Source: Acidobacteriota bacterium
GTDB lineage: Bacteria > Acidobacteriota > Vicinamibacteria > Vicinamibacterales > CAVVIG01
DNA: 5,780 nt
Assembly: GCA_003222455.1 (NCBI GenBank)
Contig: QHWF01000507.1
Coordinates: 1 to 5,780, forward strand
Reading direction: 5' to 3'
Each line of letters opens with the position of its first letter. Position 1 is the first letter of the stretch. The position numbers and the translations under genes are program-made. Under the pieces are notes generated by a model. That model saw only the letters and a list, made by a program, of their open reading frames with translations. It ran no database searches and was not told the origin of the DNA. Shown one piece after another: positions 5,503-5,780 of the stretch.

Positions 5503-5530
5503 GAGTTGAGACTTGAGACTTGAGCGTTGA
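5435..5530. repeat. Repeat element R3: imperfect inverted repeat of CTCAAGT/CTCAACT words
   Basis: The left arm (from 5435) is built from CTCAAGTCTCAACTCTCAAG-type words, the right arm (5497-5530) from their complement (GAGAGTTGAG, ACTTGAGACTTGAG). The outer 18 bases pair almost perfectly (5437-5454 with 5513-5530, one mismatch), and the apex has AACGC (5475-5479) against GCGTT (5489-5493). The element overlaps the 3' end of pcs and ends one base before the stop of the opposing gene (5532-5534). It may act as a two-way transcript end, though it has no T tract. Its words differ from R1/R2, but the design and position are the same. Confidence 0.8.
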
Positions 5531-5531
5531 T

Positions 5532-5780
5532 TCACCGGTCGGGCCGTTTGACGTCTTCCGCTTCCTTCGCGCGAGCGCCGCGCATCATGTTCGCGAGCGA
5601 GTAGTTGCCCTCATGACACGCGTACTCGTAGAGATGCTCGCCGGTCGCCACCCATGGGTACTCGCCGGTCCATGGCCTGTCCCATGTCATGGGATCCTCG
5701 ACCGTGAACCGGTAGAGCAGCGTCTTCGGGTCCACGCGCGTGAAGCGTTCCACGACGTGCAGGGTTTCGCTCGACCCGCG
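5532..5780 (-). CDS. Acidobacterial-type conserved protein of unknown function, C-terminal part
   Basis: The last 82 codons of a gene whose start lies beyond the window. The frame is open to the edge (…SSETLHVVERFTRVDP), so the GTG at 5753 is not the start. The sequence TLHVVERFTRVDPKTLLYRF, TVEDPMTWDRPWTGEYPW and HLYEYACHEGNYSLANMMRGAR resembles the C-terminus of a family of exported proteins of unknown function that I recall as abundant in Acidobacteriota. The predicted fold is beta-rich followed by a short helix (SLANMMRGARAKEAEDVK). The single Cys in ACHEGN is characteristic. No enzymatic role is established to my knowledge. The gene converges on pcs, with R3 between the two stops. Family resemblance is recalled, not searched. 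Confidence 0.75.
   Translation of the reverse strand, partial: RGSSETLHVVERFTRVDPKTLLYRFTVEDPMTWDRPWTGEYPWVATGEHLYEYACHEGNYSLANMMRGARAKEAEDVKRPDR

Noticed and set aside
5435..5530. Classical intrinsic terminator
   Set aside because: Strong inverted repeat but no GC-rich short stem followed by a T tract; kept as a repeat element with possible terminator role.

Overview
The window is GC-rich (roughly 60-65 % by eye) with tightly packed, high-GC third-position coding sequence on both strands, interrupted by three short AT-richer or low-complexity intergenic elements. The gene families fit a soil-type Acidobacteriota genome, possibly Vicinamibacteria-like: a tannase/feruloyl esterase, an exported dual-specificity-type phosphatase, and a small protein ending in a YEYACHEGNY tail that I associate with Acidobacteriota. 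That taxonomic guess rests on recalled family resemblance, not on a search.

Layout. (1) 1-735, +: C-terminal part of a tannase/feruloyl esterase family hydrolase, cut by the window edge. (2) 736-1015: 280 bp non-coding stretch with a sigma-54-like -24/-12 element and a short set of direct repeats. (3) 1016-1639, +: an exported cysteine-dependent phosphatase with an HCxxGxxRTG active site. (4) 1632-1748: repeat element R1. (5) 1765-2283, -: an unrecognised four-helix membrane protein. (6) 2314-2440: repeat element R2, related to R1. (7) 2441-2908, -: a CopD-like four-helix membrane protein, with a 5' hairpin that may cover its ribosome binding site. (8) 2909-3094: divergent promoter region. 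(9) 3095-5502, +: a two-gene unit. The first gene is a sodium/solute symporter strikingly similar to the animal high-affinity choline transporter CHT1 (SLC5A7). The second, overlapping it by one base, is a phosphatidylcholine synthase (Pcs). (10) 5435-5530: repeat element R3, a different sequence with the same design. (11) 5532-5780, -: the C-terminal end of a small acidobacterial-type protein, cut by the window edge.

The most coherent system is the transporter-Pcs pair. Pcs condenses CDP-diacylglycerol with free choline to make phosphatidylcholine in one step, so it needs imported choline. The gene directly upstream looks like a choline symporter that keeps the tryptophans of the CHT1 choline site. 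Together they read as a self-contained choline-uptake-to-phosphatidylcholine module. The other unusual layer is the repeat elements. All three are imperfect inverted repeats built from short degenerate words and placed at gene 3' ends. Two of them run into coding sequence, supplying the stop codon of the phosphatase and the last 21 residues of Pcs.
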